In this document: piece by piece, positions 22,302 to 34,595 of the stretch
Layout: each line of letters opens with the position of its first letter
Numbering within the stretch: the stretch's first letter is position 1
DNA from: Rhizodiscina lignyota
Taxonomy: Eukaryota > Ascomycota > Dothideomycetes > Aulographales > Rhizodiscinaceae
Assembly (NCBI GenBank): GCA_010015805.1
Contig: ML978129.1
Span: 62,001-126,000, forward strand
Length of the DNA stretch: 64,000 nucleotides
Direction: 5' to 3'
Notes under the pieces: model-generated
Told to the model about the DNA's origin: nothing
What the model saw: the letters and a program-made list of their open reading frames with translations, nothing else
Database searches by the model: none
Position numbers and translations under genes: made by a program

Positions 22302-23284
22302 TTATATATGTTGCAACCCCTCGGACACTTTTCTTGTAGATAGTCGTCGTAGATCTAGGATAATGCAAGTTCTCCCGAGCACACTCAGCACGGCGCAGGT
22401 AGGTCCTTGAGCAGATTGCTCGCGTGTGTGGTTTGTCGGTCCTCGATGATCACTGCTTTCTCCGAAGCGCAGTTAATTTCCTCGTTAGTGGCTATCGCCT
22501 TTCCCTACCCTGTCCAAGCTCCTATTCCAGATCCGTTTGCCAAGCTATCAGGTCACAGTGGGAGACTTCTTTTCCAATTGAACTCAGGAATAGTAGATCT
22601 ACCTTGATTAAGCACAGTTCGTGTTATATCAGCTGCTTGTACGTCTCCACTTGGCGTCTCCGCACCCCTCGTTCTAACGGCCGAGTATATGCGGTTGGAT
22701 GGTGTGAGCTGAAAACCGAAGATAAAACAGCCTAGGCTCGCACGGCTGGCTGGATTAGTTAACACTAGGACCAATAGACTTCCCGGTGGGATGCTCGTGT
22801 CAGTGACAACATTGTGCCGGAAGGATTCCAGTTTAAGCCACACCGAGACAATGAGAAGATGCTCGGCACATAAAGTGTACAAGAAGTGCCTTGAAAAGGG
22901 AAATCTCGAGAACAGGAACACTATTCCCCAAGAGACAAAAAACCATCTATCCATCAGCTTGGGCTTACAAAGGCACAGCCTAAAGTATGCAAGTGCTTAC
23001 TTGGCTCCACGCTACAACGATAGCGGCGGCCGCGGGTCGAAAGGGTTGTCTTCATACAATACAATATACATTTTCGTCCTTTTTACATGTGCTTGAGCCT
23101 CGTAACCCCATATACCTTTAAGTATGCAGCCAGAAACCAAGGGCAATAATCAACGGCAAAATAGCCCTTTGTCGAATCCAAAAGCAAACTCCGGATCCAC
23201 TCGGGATCCCAAAAGAACTCCCTATGTTACACTTTTGTGCTTCTCTCCAATAGCGACCTCGCCTTCAGCTCTCCGCAACAGTGT
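22302..23284. other. Intergenic, epoxide hydrolase start to ApsB/Mto1 end
   Basis: Nearly 1 kb without a supported gene. It holds the epoxide hydrolase promoter and the 3' region of the next gene. Short ORFs on both strands have no domain and mutually overlap. Confidence 0.55.
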
Positions 23285-26200
23285 CTAATCTACGCTGCTC
23301 TGTCTCAACACCTTCTCTCTCTCCAACCTTCCCCTCAGTTCCTCATTTTCCACCCTTCCCTCTTCAAGCCTCTTCCTCGCACCACTCCTATCCAACAATC
23401 TCGCCTCCCTCTCAGCCTTCAATCTTCTCTCCAACTCCTTCAACCTGTGAATCCACCTCGCTTCACTTGGCTGCAGCGGTGCCTGCGTTATACCACTCGC
23501 CCTACGTCCATGCCTGGTGCCTGGCACGCTGGGGCTTGGTGATGCCTCGTTTTCCTCGGGAGCGGCATCCGGAATCGTGTTAAGGGCCTGGGCATGAGTA
23601 TACATGTTGTGCTGCTGATTCTGGCCCTGGATGCCTTCGATCGCTGATGTCGTGTATCCACGTATCAGAGACGGCGCCATCGTATGACTAGTGCCTCCGC
23701 GAGACGGGCTTCGCATAGCCTCAACCCCCGTGGATTCGGCGATGCTGCTAGCGCGCGTTGTTGGGCCGGGAGAGGTTTGACGGTGGAAGTTGAGCTCTGC
23801 TTTGAGCAGCTTGTTTTCGGATTTTAGGCGCGCGTAGTCTGGGCCGTCATGGCCCGAGCGGGAAGAGGTTCGTGATGCGCTGCGACCGGTTCTGGACGAG
23901 CGCTCTTTGTTGGGCGAGAGACCAGGGTCGATGATTCGCTCAAGCTGCTCGAGGCGCTTGACTCTCACATCGAGAGTGTGTTCAAGCGTCTGGAAGTCCT
24001 TCCACAGGTCCTTCTCGATGTTCCGGATCCTACTTCTGAAACCCCCGACAATGCCTTCAACCGTCTTGACAGCATGGATGATATTGCGGTTGAAGCCCGA
24101 AAGGTTCTTGGCGATAACCTCCAGGGACGGCACCTGTCCATCGACAAGTGTGTTCTGCTGCGCCCAGTCTGCTCCGCAGAGGGTGCTGAGTCGGTGCCAG
24201 AGTGCAAGGAGGAGATTATTACGGTCAGTGAGTTGATCTTTCATCTTATCCTCGAGCACGGCCATCTTTCTTCTGTCAACACCTCGCTGTGTCTCGAGTT
24301 CGAGAACCTTAGACTCGTGCGATTGAATGGTCCTTGCATTCATCTGGTGTGAGCGCTGGGCGTGGTCGAACTGCTGTCGCTCCTGCCTACGCGCAAGGCG
24401 CTCCTTGTCAAGCAAGTCTGATAGTTTGCGGGACTCGAGGCCTGTGCTCTCTAGTAGTGCATCGCGATTGCGAAGAAGGCGATCCCTTTCGGCGAGATGC
24501 GCACGCGTGAGGTCGAGTTCTTGGACGGTCTTGTCGAGAGAATGCTGGAGGTCTTGGATATCCTAGAAACTAGATTAGCAATCGACCTATAGTCCGGCAA
24601 CTGAGATGACTGGAGATATACCCTTAGGAAACTTGTTCTCGTGCCGTTGATATCTCCCAAAGCCTCTCTCAGATTGCTTTCCAACGTATCGAGCCTCTCC
24701 TTCCAGGTGCTCGCCTCTACCTCCTTGGTGCTGAGCTGCTTTCTTAACTTTCGTACTTCGTCCCTCGCCTTGCCCAGCTGCACATTGAGTTCGTCGATCA
24801 ACTTCTTCACTTCGTCTTTCTCTTGGCTGTCGATGATCTCCCTCTGGCGTCTTTCCTCTTCCAATCTCTCCTTCTCTTCTTGGTATGCGGTCTGCGCGCC
24901 TACAAGGCTCGCTTCGAGCTCACCGATCTTGATTTTGTCACCTTCCTGCTCCTCTCGAAGGAACGCAACCTCGCCTTGCGTTGATTCAAGCTGAACTTCC
25001 AGCCTCTCGTTCTTGCTATTAAGATCTTGTATGCGCTTCTCCAGCTCATCGATCTCCCTCTCACTCTCTTGTACGTCATTCTCCAGACTTTGAATTTTCC
25101 TCCTCTTGCCTGCCATGTCATCTTCAAGCTTGACCAGGCTCTCACTGACAGCCTTCATCTCCCCTTGCAGCACAGTGAAATCCTCACTCTTAGCCTCCAA
25201 CTCGCCACCCACCCTTGCCAACTCCTCCTCCTTAGCAGCAATCGCATCCTCCAGTTCTTCAATCTTCTCAATGGCCTCCTCATGCAAGCCCTGCAGCTCG
25301 GCTTCCTTATCCTCCAGCGACAGTAACGCTTCGTCCCTCTCTGCCTGGAGACCCTGCAAATCCTCAACAAGGCCCTCACGCTCTTCCAGTAGCTTCTTAT
25401 TCTCCCCCTCCGTAGCTTCTAACTTATCCAAATGTTCATTGAGCGCGCTCTCCAAATCTTGATTCATCATCTTTGAGTTGGCCAGCTCGTCACGCACCTC
25501 GCTGACCTTGCGCTCCCACTCCTCGCGCTCGCGTTCAAAGTCGCTTAGGTCCTCTTCCATAATTGCTTCTGTGCCGCGCGTCATGCCCGTTGTGCCGGAG
25601 AGTCTACTTGCGCTACGGCCGTGGCCGGCATGTGGATCGGCCATCTGTCGCGCTTGGCCTGCTCGACTGACACTACGCTCAAAGATGGAGTCACCTGCAA
25701 CGCTACGTCCGCCGAGACCAAGGCCTTCAGTGCCAGCACGACGAGCGTGAATTTTCAGATCTTCAATCTCTTGCTGCAACCGCTCGCGCTCCCTGTTTCG
25801 TGATGTGAGCATCGACGTCTGAGCTCCAAGGTCGCGTCTAAGTTCCGCATTCTCGTGCTTGAGCTGTTCAATGGTAGCTGAGCTCGCTGCAGTAATCGAA
25901 TCAACCGCTGTTGCGGTGGTCGGCCTGCTGCTAGGGCCATTTAAGCCGTTTTGGTCAGCAGGGAAAGAGCCTTGCGTAGGAAGAACAGGGGCTTGTGACA
26001 TGCCATCTGCTGAACGTGCAGACGTATTGTCTCCTTGGGCATTATGATATGAGTACTGCTGGCGCTTGTTGATGTGGTAGGTATTTCGGACGTGATTCGT
26101 AGTCATATGGCCGCTTGAGGTCGGCCGCTGCTGAAGCTGGCCTTTGAGCTGTCGCACCTCTTCGCGCAGCCTCTGCGCATCCTCGTCTGCTTGTTCACGC

Positions 26201-28269
26201 CTCGCAGTCTCAGATTGCAAGAGGTCCTTCCACATGTCCATCGCTTCTTCCACGCCAGCAGAAGCCTCATGATGATCAGCGGATTGCCTTCGCTGCGAAT
26301 CGGTGACATTCTTGAGGTGCCCGGCCAATTTGCGGCGCTCGACCTCTCGCGCCATGCCGTCTTCGCGCAGCCTCTCAACCTGAGTCTCGGAGTGCTGCAG
26401 GCATTCACGGAGGTAGATTATCTCCTCCTCTAGTTCGGCGTATCTGCTCCCAGCGCTCTTGTCTTCGTCGCTTTCTGAAGGACTTGGTCTGCCTTGACCT
26501 TGCTGCTCCTCAAAGCCTTTGATCTTGCGCTCCAACTCACGCACTTTCCGACGCAGCGTCTGATTTTCCTTCTTCTCGTTTGCAAGATCCGTCTGCAATT
26601 GCACATTCTTGCCGATCATATCCTTTACACCCTCGTCGGAGCGATTCTGCAGCGCCTGGTCCAAAAAGTGAATTTTCAACTTCAGGTCAAAATTCTCTTT
26701 AGAAAGCTTGTCGATCTTGCTGTTCTGTTCTTTCAGCGTAAGATTGCTCTTCGCACCGGCAGCGCTTGCTCGCGCGCTGAAGCTGACGCTACTTGTTCGC
26801 TTGTCTGGGGAGTGGTTTGCTGACGCCTGTTGGTGCGTCCTGAGATACTCTCGCGCAACTGTGTCAGGAACGCGGATGTTGCGCACATGCTGAGCAATGA
26901 CAGTGTCTGTTGGATTAGCAGTCGTATTTAAGCCCGTCCATGCCGCATCCGCTCGTGGTGTCGCAGGCTCTCCAAGCTCATCCAGAGGTTCTAATCCACT
27001 ATTATGTGCCGACAACCTCGGTCGCTCGCTTCCAGAAAAGTTGCTGTCGTGAAAATCGCTAATCGACGAAGATATGCTACTCGCACTTAGAAGCCGGCGA
27101 GATATAGGTCGACCAAATATGCCATTTGTCGCTGGAGCAGCACCCCCGGACTGAAGAGCAAAGTCTGCCCCCACTGTGATATCGCTTCCTTGTGTACCAT
27201 CAAGACTGAGGTCGGAACGGTGGCTCAACGATGAGACGGAAGAGAATTGTGAGAGTTGTCGGGAATGTAACGCGGAAGGTCTATTGTGGGCGGAGGAGAA
27301 ATTCGATTGTGGTGACATGAGAGGGTCATCATCTGTGACAGAGGGTTCTGAGGGTTCGTGATCGTGCTCCGAGTGAGCGGCCGCATCTTGGGGTCGGATG
27401 GTCGTTGTGGGAGAAGTTGTTGCTGGATGTGTGTAAGTCTGTTCGGGCGTCTGGGCTCGTTCAGAAGGGACTTGCGCTGCTTCTGATTCATCTGCGAGCG
27501 GCTGGTCTGTCACAGATGCTCCGCGACTTCGGCTTCGATTTCGCTGTGCGGCCGCTGCTGAGGGCGACGAAGGTTGGGCTTCAACCGCGGATGTGTCGTT
27601 GTCTTCTTGTGATGTTTCGGCCTCGAGCTCCTCCCGCGTAGGTGCTGGTGTCTTGTACGCATCCGCAGGCGTTGCCGGACTCATCGTCTCCAATTCTTCG
27701 GTGGTGTCTGCAGCGTTGGCATCCTCTGTCGCATCATTGTCTTCCCGCGCGTCTCGAAGACCATTACCAGGCGATCCTCCAAACAGAAACGTATCATCCG
27801 CGCCTTTTATTACGTCCTGCTCGCCCTGTATCATCGCTGCAGAAGGCTGCTCGGGCATAAAGCTCGACTCAATGTCCATGAGTTTCCTCCGCATATTGTG
27901 CTCCACCACCGCGCTATCTTCGTTCGCATTCGAATCGTCCACGTCGCTTCTCATCACGCTGCTGTCTTCCGCTCCGGCCTTCCCCTCGGTCTGAGAGTTG
28001 TCATCTTGCTCCGAAGGTAATGGGGGTAAGTCTGCTTCTGAACTCGGCGGGTCAGGCAGCGACTCTGTATGTAGATGCGCGTCTGAGGTCGTCATGTTGA
28101 TCGCACCGGGGATATCGATGCTTTGGATGTCGTCTACATGTGTCAATGTATGAGCTGGCAATTGCTCAGGTTCGGGCGACAAGGGCGGCGGATCTGAAGA
28201 AAGCTGGTAGTCTGGCACGCCGTGCGTGCTTGGATCTGTATCGTTGTCTTCTCCGACGCCAGGATCCAT
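23285..28269 (-). CDS. apsB: Microtubule-organising coiled-coil protein, ApsB/Mto1 family
   Basis: Two exons, 28269-24622 and 24562-23285, with a phase-0 intron of 59 nt, giving 1641 aa. The N-terminal 480 residues are acidic and disordered (Ser/Glu/Asp-rich). A centrosomin-type Cnn_1N motif follows near residue 508 (LTLKEQNSKIDKLSKENFDL, with LKIHFLDQAL). Then comes a long coiled coil to about 1220, a conserved block ALWHRLSTLCGADW, and near 1590 a WIHRLKELERRLKAEREAR segment matching the Mto2-binding region. In fission yeast Mto1 and Aspergillus ApsB, these parts recruit gamma-tubulin complexes to spindle pole bodies, septa and other sites, and control nuclear positioning. Symbol assigned by family; the Pcp1 group was considered but its PACT-like C terminus is absent. 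Confidence 0.88.
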
Positions 28270-29217
28270 GTTTGAAAGAAAGTTTGCGGCGTGCGCAGGT
28301 GATCCCTGGTAGGGGATAACTTTCTGTGATGTCCCAAGACCCTAGTCGCGGTGTCGGGGTGTCGTTGCTGTGGTGTAGCAGATGTTTTGGGCGCAGACGT
28401 GCCTGAGCGGAGAAACAACGATCGTCGGTCGCGAAAACACAACACGTCTGCACCTGCGTTCTCCTGCCGCAGAATTAGAGGTCGCGCAATATGGTCGAAG
28501 GCGCCGTGAAGGTGATCAGCACAATAGGAGGGGAGATATGTTGTTGCTTCGGACTGCTGGTCACCTGCAGGGGTTCGCGTCCAGCTTTCGAGGTTCCATC
28601 TCGCCGCGGGCCGCGCTAAGCCCAACGGATGCCGGTGCGCTTAACCTAGAACGGCATGGTGCGCGGTTGTGCCAGGCGCTGAAACAACGCCCACGCCAAG
28701 ATAAAAAGCTACATGGCCATGACATGCGTGGGAGAGGCTATACAACTCGAGTCAGTTCTGTAGAGCCTCAAAGTTTCCTTTCAGGAAGACAGTATACACT
28801 CTCTATCGGTGCGGAACCAGAACAGGAATTGAGTTTATTTTGCAATTTGGCATCTACGATAAGTCTTCTGCGACCATGATCCTCCACATGCAAGCTAAAG
28901 GGGAATCATCCGGCAGTCAGCCGCAAGTATCCATAGACCAGTTACACGAAGCAAGACGAAGATTCTGCAATGTGCAGCTCACGCCTTGTTGTTCCTCTTA
29001 ATGGTCCGCCGTTGCGATCTGTGCGTCATGCCTTACGGATGGGAATGGATCCACGTAGAGCCTGTACTCCGTACCTGAAGTCAAGCTGCAAGCAGGACCT
29101 CCGAACACCCTCCGATCTTTGCACCCACAACGCAGGTTATATTGACTTGTGTCATGAGCTGTGTAGCAGCCCCATCACCCTCCAGACAAACCGGTCGGAA
29201 GGTGATGAAGAATGCAT
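28270..29217. other. Intergenic, ApsB promoter side to GRC3 end
   Basis: About 950 bases without a supported gene. Overlapping ORFs on both strands near 28143-28879 are basic, low in domain content and contradict each other. It should hold the ApsB promoter and 5' untranslated region. Confidence 0.55.
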
Positions 29218-31300
29218 TCATCCAGATCCCCCCATGTTGAATCTGCGACTCTTCCACTTTGCTTCGCCTTCTCTTCTTTGCCTGCTCTCTCCATTGTCAA
29301 TTTCAACGTAAGGTGCCGCAATATGTCGCGCAGGAAGAGAATCATCTAGTTGCACGGTTTCCTCATTGCCTTGTGCCCCTGGGCGAAATTCCCCATCAAA
29401 GGAAGCCTCGTAGAACATTTGCTCAAACAATATGGCCTTGGGCAGGTCGAAGCATCCGTGAACAAGTAACGTTCTCTCAGGAGGCAGCGTTTCTCTGTCC
29501 AATGTTGACAAAGCTAGAGACGATAGGATCTGTATATGCTGCGTTTCTCGACTGATGCCGCGAATGAGGCCCACACCAACTAACCGAGATTTGCCTGGAT
29601 CTAGCGGTGTCGTATACTTCCCGGGTTGATGGTTAACATACGGAATGCCGTCTTCTCCTTCGTAGCAGATATCAAGACTTGACATATAATCCGAGTCTTC
29701 AACCAAGACAATTGATATTAGCGATGCATCGAGCAAAGAGCGCAGTTTTCCTTTGGGTAATGAGCCGGGGAAGCATAGGACCGCGGCGAAATCAGGACTT
29801 TCCGATGCATATGATACGCACAGAGGCTTTTGACTCATGAGAAGAACGTCACTCCATGCAGTAGAGCTGCCAAAGTCTCGCGATTGGTGGAACCATGATA
29901 GCAGATGCATGTCTCGCAGCTCATCTGCAGTCCTCGAACCGCTGGTAGCTTGAACGGAAGCGGCTTCATGCAACGATCCCGAAGAACTTGCCAGTGCTAT
30001 GTCGTCCAGGACCTTCGGTGGTCCTCGGGCCGAGGATATTGTATGCGTTGGACGCACCGCCCTGAGTAGCGACATCGTGATCGCACTACTGAAGCCTTGC
30101 TGGAGACTGGGAAATTTGATGATAATCGGAAGACTTGCAAGGGATGAACTTGATAGGGTATTCGATGAGGAATGCAAGCATGCTTGAAATAAATTTAAGG
30201 CACATGCAATGAAGTGTTCTTCGTTGTCCTTGGGCCCATTCAGGGGAATTGGATGGGCGCGGATAATCTCAAAGGCTTTGCTTTCGTGCGCATACATATG
30301 AGTGTATGCGGGCCCCAAAAGTGGTTTTTGCACCAAGTAAGCTGTGATCTGCCCATGGAGGGAGAGCTCTTGCGAAGCATGGTCTAAGTCGATGAAGAAC
30401 AACGCCTGGAAAGGTTCTCTCAAGCGTGTCAAATGACTATTCAGTAGTGCCTTGGAGATGACAGACTTCCCAGAGGACTTAGGACCAATAACGGCAATGA
30501 CCTGCCTGACAGAACGATCCAGATATGGCACACTTTCTGGAGGAATCTCGAGAGGACGCAGATATCTCTGCAACGCATCTTCGGAGGAATGAAGAACCTA
30601 TGCTCCATTAGCTTTTACAGCTACAGAGAACTGCCTAAAATATAGAATATCATACAGTGTTGAATGATCTTCGAGCAAATGAGACTGATTCTGTATCTTG
30701 ATCTAGCGATTCATTCCAGATGCGGCGAAAGGAAGGCGAGAAGCGATTCAATAAAGTCAACCGGTTGACAGCCTTGGGAATAGACAGGAAAGAAACCTCG
30801 GCACTACGTGGTGAGAGACATTTGATTAGCGGTAATGCGTGTGTCGTTGGAGCATATATGGTCTGCGGTTCCGATCCTTCGTGGAGTGTTGCTTTACAGA
30901 CTTCTACGGCACCGCGTCGGACAACAAGACGATACAGGCCAAGGCAGCATATAGTTTGTCCCTCTTGGAGTCTGACCGTTAAGCAATCTGGAGAGTCTTT
31001 GACGATGTTGTCCGATGATCTAATCCACGTGCAAAGTGGCTCATCTCGGCGAGTAGGCTGAAGAACAAGAGATTCATAGTCCTCGATATCCTGGTCGGAG
31101 AAGTCACCATTCTCTTGGGTATCTACAGAGTTGAGAACCGATGTTAATGCATGCTCTGAGGCGTCCAAAAGTCCATCGTTGCCATTAGACGGGAGGACGA
31201 TATCCTTCCGATTTTCGTGGGTTGCTTGCTGTCGAGCTTTTGCAGCAGCGAATGCGCTGATTGGTGCTATGGAATCGTCAATATTGTCTAATATAGGCAA
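29218..31300 (-). CDS. GRC3: Polynucleotide 5'-hydroxyl kinase Grc3/NOL9
   Basis: Two exons, 31300-30656 and 30597-29218, with a phase-0 intron of 58 nt (gtatga...catag), giving 674 aa. The Walker A motif GPKSSGKS lies near residue 252 in the Clp1/Grc3 family context (IAVIGPKSSGKSVISKALLN), followed by FIDLDHASQEL in the Walker B position region. Flanking N- and C-terminal domains match family length. Grc3 phosphorylates the 5' end of 26S pre-rRNA made by Las1 cleavage in ITS2 and also supports Pol I termination, acting in the nucleolus. It is divergent with a Pol I subunit gene. The third Walker A position is Lys and the fourth Ser, within family variation. Confidence 0.88.
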
Positions 31301-31591
31301 ATGAAGGGCAAATTACTAGAAGATCCCGTCGAACTTTCATCTAATTTCCGTCTTTTACTCATAATTTTGGATGTAAGCCCGTCTTGAAAACGTGAAGTGG
31401 AGTTGAGAGGTTATTGAGAAGTTTGATGCTCGGCTTTGATTGGTTGAATGCAACACCCATGAGGGTTCTCCAATTCTGCCACCGCCTTCTGGAAATTTCA
31501 TCTTCGCGCCAATCTTCACATCGACTCTTTCATATTTACTTCTGTACAATGCATTTACCTTTATTGGCGCCTCGGTGAGGCAATTTCGACT
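31301..31591. promoter_or_regulatory. Shared divergent promoter, GRC3 / A34.5
   Basis: 291 bases between the two start codons. A CCAAT box lies in reverse orientation at 31438-31447 (gattggttga) and another in forward orientation at 31509-31513. Such boxes are bound by the HAP/NF-Y complex in fungi; occupancy here is inference. No clear yeast-style PAC or RRPE element was seen. Confidence 0.5.
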
Positions 31592-33055
31592 ATGGTCAAA
31601 TCTAATGGCACTTCGAGCGTGCCTCGCACGAAATCGAAGCAATTGTCGAAAGCTCGAGAACCTCCGAAGAAAACCGCGCCTCTAAGCCAGGAATTTATCG
31701 AGGATAGCGACGACGACTCGACCACTGGGCCCGCCAATGGAACTGGAACTACGAAGCAAAACAGACCGGTCGTACAGTCTGTGAAGAAGGCTACACCAAC
31801 GAAACTAAAGAGTGGTAAAGCCGCTCAACCATCGCGACCCTCCCCTTCGAGCGAAAGTAGTGACGACGATGAACCGGACGCGGACAGCCCATTGTCTTCA
31901 AAAGCTACGCGTGTCAATGGTGTGAAAGGCGGGGCAGCGAAGAGCAAAGATACACAGAATGGATCAGGAACGTCAGAAAGTGACGCCGGGAATGATAGCG
32001 ACTCGAGTTCGGAGGATGCTGAGTCGCAAGCACCCAAAATGAACGGTTCCGCAGCACAGGCGGAGGATACAGACAGTGATCCTGATGAAGCAGAGAGTGG
32101 CAGCGATAGCGAAGACGACTCAGACAGCGACGACGCAAGCAGCTCCACTTCAGCATCGGACGATGGGTTAGTATATCTGAACTACAGTGAAGGGTTATAC
32201 ACTAATACATTTCCGTGAAGCAACTTGAGTCCACCAAGAAACCATGTCAGCCAAGCTCGACCTGTGCGCCCCTTCCACCCACCACCCGGATTCAAAGTGG
32301 TCAGGCCTTCCGATACTTCTGCAAGCATGGCGGACCTACATTCTGCTATAAAGGCGGGACACCAGATTTGGCATATCTCAGCACCAAAAGGTGTACCGGT
32401 GACCTCGATCAAGGAAATGGCGCTGCAAAAAGCATTACAAGGAGAGCCTGTTCTGACATTCAAGGACATTGATTACTGCTTCAATGCTGAGGATCAGCAA
32501 AATTCCAGCAAGCTACTGATCCCCAATTCCGATGGCTACGGAGCGTCTCCCGTGAACATCACTCAGACATTATGTCTGCAGCAAGTTGTCAAACTGCCAA
32601 ATCTCTCCGCTAAACAAGCGGACCCTCTGCGTGGATCTGATGCAGCTGCCCCACTGAGAGCTCCGGCGATCAAAAGAAAACGAGAACAGCCAGGAGGCCT
32701 TCGGATGCGTTTCCAGCCTATCGGAGTCATTGATAATTCTTCAATTGGAGAGGATCCATCGATTGATCCAACGAGTGCGATTCCGCAAGTGGGCAAAGCG
32801 GAGTTCCGGGTTCCTCCCCCGCTACCTAAGAGTGTGATGAATAGTGCGGAAAAGAAGAGGAAACATGATGAGACTCTAGAAGAACGGGCTGCACGGAAAG
32901 CAGCGAAGAAGTCTCAGAAAGCGGCAAAGAAGACAGACAATGACGCTATCTCAGGCAAACGAGACTCCGCGCCTAGCGCAAAGAAGCCTAAGTCGCAAGA
33001 AAGCGGCGAGAAGAATAAAAAGAAGCATATGCCCACGCAGGATACGAACGGTTGA
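31592..33055 (+). CDS. RPA34: RNA polymerase I subunit A34.5-like
   Basis: Two exons, 31592-32166 and 32221-33055, with a phase-2 intron, giving 469 aa. The N terminus is a long acidic Ser/Asp tract (up to about 190), the centre has the A34.5 domain (PPGFKVVRPSD, the HQIWHISAPKGVPVTSIKEM strand set and FKDIDYCFN), and the C terminus is a Lys-rich tail with KRKHDETLEERAARKAAKK. In yeast, A34.5 pairs with A49 as a TFIIF-like module of Pol I. The fungal protein is longer because of its acidic N-terminal extension. It is divergent from GRC3. Confidence 0.85.
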
Positions 33056-33695
33056 GACGACGAGACATCAACGACGCCAATAATCTCATTCATGATGCCT
33101 CGAGGGCGAGGCTGCGCTATCCGCTTCTCACGGTATCCAGGTCCGTCCCAAGAGAGCAGCGAATAGCGCACCTCCCAGGGATGGGCCTTCTGAGACCAGT
33201 CCTGAAAGATGCAGGAAGCGAAGAGTGGTCCTGCCGTATGCCCCCATGGTGACGCGGCCGTGCTGTTCACGCTTGCTGTCGTCATGCAGACGGATTTTAT
33301 GTATTTATGAACATTTTTGCGATATAGCTTATGGCCAGAGGGCTCTAGAAGAATGCATGCAAATGCAAACATTTTTCAAGAAGAGCTGCTATTGGCTAGA
33401 CAGTCAACTGGTGGATTCTTGCGGGTCTCAAATACCAAAGTCCTGTTATTGGTATCTTCAAGCTCAACTCAGAGATTATACATACAACCCAAATCAAAAA
33501 GCAACCTTTTAATTGCGTTGTTTGAGAAGCTCCGTCACACTTGAATAATCCTGAATTCAACGTATTATATCAATGGCGCGGACTACGGAATAGCAACCAT
33601 CACATCCTAAAGCGGTTTAGCTTCGAAGTCGCCTCTCAAAGACTTCGATCCTCTGACCTCCATCTCCTCCTCTTACTACACCTTTGCGGTAGAGA
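33056..33695. other. Intergenic, A34.5 to GGQ protein
   Basis: 640 bases, no supported gene. Small plus-strand ORFs (33225-33765) overlap each other and have no domain. It holds the A34.5 3' region and the promoter of the next gene. Confidence 0.55.
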
Positions 33696-34531
33696 ATGCT
33701 TCGCTATGTTGTCAATCCCAGAGCTCAATACATACAGTCGGCTTTACGTATCTCGTCTTTCGTGAAGCGTCCATTTACAACCCCCAAAGGGGCCACTCCA
33801 AGCGAGCAAGACATTGCCGCGGCACGCAAATGGCTGGCAAAGTTTGACGCCGAGACGATTCCAAAGTCAATTTGCGAGGTTGACTTTAGCCGAAGTTCTG
33901 GACCAGGTGGACAGAATGTGAATAAGTACGTTTAGGAGTATCTTTCTGATTAATCCTAGCTTGATATCTCTCAAGAAACAACGGCTACACTCCACGTCTT
34001 CAACGCCCCTGAACAATTCAGTTCATCATCATGCTACGCTCCAGATCCTTTAGTGCTGTTATTGTTTGTGTAATTATGATATTCTGACTATCACAAAGAG
34101 TAAATTCCAAAGCGACACTTCGCGTCCCACTATCTTCACTGCTACCTCACATCCCACCGCTCCTCCACCAACTAGTCCGCAATTCTCCTTACTACGCAAA
34201 GAACTCCGACTCTCTGCTCATCCAGGCGAGTGACAGCCGCAAGCAGAGAGACAATCTGCATGCATGCTACGTCAAACTTGATCAGGTCGTCCTCGATGGA
34301 GCGGCCAAGTTACTCCCGGGAGAGACGAGCGAAGCCCAGAGAGAGCGTGTAAAGAACTTGTAAGTTACCTTGTTCCCTATTTGTCGTGTAATTGTGCTGT
34401 TGCCTCTGGGAAAAGGGGAGATTTGGCTTGCTGACTTGCGCTGCAGGCAGAAGGCGGATAACGAACGGAGGATAAAAATGAAGAAGGTGCATGGCAGCAA
34501 GAAGAGCTCGAGAAGAGGAGACTGGGACTAG
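33696..34531 (+). CDS. Mitochondrial GGQ peptidyl-tRNA hydrolase (ICT1/class I release-factor-like)
   Basis: Three exons, 33696-33925, 34099-34359 and 34447-34531, giving 191 aa. All junctions are in phase, and splicing creates SRSSGPGGQNVNKVNSKATLRV, the RF-1 domain core with its catalytic GGQ. The N terminus (MLRYVVNPRAQ...) is basic and free of acids, as in a mitochondrial targeting peptide. The C terminus is Lys/Arg-rich (RRIKMKKVHGSKKSSRRGDWD), the kind of tail that ICT1 and ArfB place in the mRNA channel of stalled ribosomes. Its role would be to free peptides from stalled mitoribosomes. The first intron is long (173 nt) compared with others here. Confidence 0.88.
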
Positions 34532-34595
34532 GCACGGAAGCTCCCAGTCGTCGTAGTCTTTACAGAACAAATGTTCCGTGATCCCCGTACGTCTC

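Noticed and set aside
28143-28879. ORFs of 160 and 165 aa on opposite strands
   Set aside because: They overlap each other and the ApsB N terminus, with no domain or plausible splice pattern.
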